Positions 63,544 to 64,000 of a stretch of 64,000 nucleotides of DNA are shown piece by piece (position 1 is the stretch's first letter; each line of letters opens with the position of its first letter). The notes below the pieces were generated by a model that had not been told where the DNA came from, ran no database searches, and was given only the letters and a program-made list of their open reading frames with translations. A program made the translations under genes and the position numbers. Origin of the DNA: Leptospira paudalimensis. Its GTDB lineage: Bacteria; Spirochaetota; Leptospiria; Leptospirales; Leptospiraceae. The stretch is from the NCBI RefSeq assembly GCF_026151345.1, contig NZ_JAMQPR010000001.1:466231-530230 (forward strand). Direction: 5' to 3'.

Positions 63544-64000
63544 TTACCACATAACAGCAAATCCATCTAGACGAATCCGGGTTCTGCCAAAAATAAATTC
63601 CAACAAGTTCACCTTTTTGCCGTCAGGCGACAAACGCACCTTATCTTTCTTTGCAATCAGCAGCTAACAACATAAAGTTGTCGTTCTTGTCCGCCTATCC
63701 CGCATTAATTGAATTCTTGCATTCCAGTAAACCTGCCCGCAACCACCATGTGTTTCCTTCAGGCTTCATGCCCGAATGAATCGAATTATGTCACATTGCA
63801 TCGATATTATGTCTCATTATCGCACGCTAACACTCAGCCATTCACAAAAATAATTCCCATGAACTACGAACTTTTTTATAAAACAGTGTTGACCGCTTAG
63901 GTTTTGAAATTACTTTGGTTTTTACCGCATGAATCGTTAGCGAATCATGGAACCGGTAGTATGCAGGTGACTGTGTGCGGAGGAAGGGGGAGAACTTCCT
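63544..64000 (+). other. Gene-poor terminal region
   Basis: No credible gene was found in the last 457 bases. The only open frame (63709-63900) looks non-coding. Local features are a hairpin ACAAC-ataaa-GTTGT (around 63666-63680), a direct repeat (63778-63817) and distant inverted sequences CGCTAAC (around 63827) and GTTAGCG (around 63938). Its composition and pattern differ from neighbouring genes. It could hold a decayed gene, an attachment-like site or part of a repeat. Confidence 0.4.
63778..63817 (+). repeat. Imperfect tandem direct repeat
   Basis: TGAATCGAATTATGTCACA (63778-63796) is followed by TGCATCGATATTATGTCTCA (63798-63817), two near copies about 20 bases apart. It may be an operator or a remnant of duplication. 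Confidence 0.6.

Noticed and set aside
63709..63900. 63-codon plus-strand frame near the window end
   Set aside because: No ribosome binding site, odd composition and no recognisable pattern. It also runs through the tandem repeat.
1..64000. CRISPR arrays, transposases, prophage genes, rRNA and tRNA
   Set aside because: I looked for regular spaced repeats, IS-type frames and tRNA T-loop signatures on both strands and saw none that held up. A tRNA scan would be needed to be certain.

Overview
The window looks like a chromosomal segment of a Leptospira species, probably a free-living saprophyte of the L. biflexa / L. meyeri type. This is inferred from gene content (many short lipoproteins with loose spirochaete lipoboxes, a eukaryote-like NADP isocitrate dehydrogenase, many cyclase, GGDEF, PAS, HDOD and chemotaxis signalling proteins), AT-rich coding sequence and short intergenic gaps. 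No rRNA, tRNA, CRISPR array, transposase or prophage was seen. No database search was run, so every assignment rests on motifs and architecture read by eye.

Layout. 1-6.9 kb: a CrtC/Svf1-like secreted protein cut by the window edge, two small unknowns, icd, a GAF-adenylate cyclase, an ALG5-like glycosyltransferase, a secreted protein and a rhomboid relative. 7-16.4 kb: a sodium/solute symporter, a flavin monooxygenase plus aldo/keto reductase operon, a GAF protein, an ArsR/AHSA1 pair, an SDR, a lipoprotein hydrolase and an acyl-CoA dehydrogenase. 16.4-22.1 kb: GNAT, a multi-PAS protein ending in a bare H-box domain, a membrane protein, a GAF-GGDEF cyclase and an OYE-family oxidoreductase. 22.1-24.5 kb: a four-gene arsenic operon (arsR-arsC-DUF6428-acr3) with a perfect operator palindrome. 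24.7-36.2 kb: envelope proteins, a 1242-residue lipoprotein, an ABC ATPase, an ATPase-HDOD fusion, an MptE-like protein and a candidate RNA polymerase omega-like protein with a polyacidic tail. 36.3-40.4 kb: a thioredoxin-like lipoprotein, a glutamine amidotransferase and secA.

40.4-43.4 kb holds a cobalamin riboswitch on the minus strand followed by two lipoprotein genes, with a dihaem peroxidase just upstream. I infer a B12-controlled surface system. 43.5-56.7 kb: a chemotaxis receptor, lipoproteins, a beta-barrel porin, a CCA-adding-type enzyme, a Fur-family regulator, RNase HI, an rRNA methyltransferase, motA with a large membrane protein, and a cellulose-synthase-like glycosyltransferase. 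56.8-62.9 kb is a tightly packed plus-strand run: a Cys-rich small protein, an RnfC-like ferredoxin, an RnfD-like membrane protein, a PTS EIIA, two Opp/Dpp-type permeases without an ATPase or binding protein, and a PEGA protein. The last part has a GNAT gene and about 460 bases without a credible gene.

Three copies of one GC-rich hairpin repeat (16.44, 51.02 and 63.48 kb) stand out against the AT-rich background. The strongest candidates for something undescribed are the B12-controlled lipoprotein pair, the Rnf-like/EIIA/permease/PEGA operon and the repeat family.
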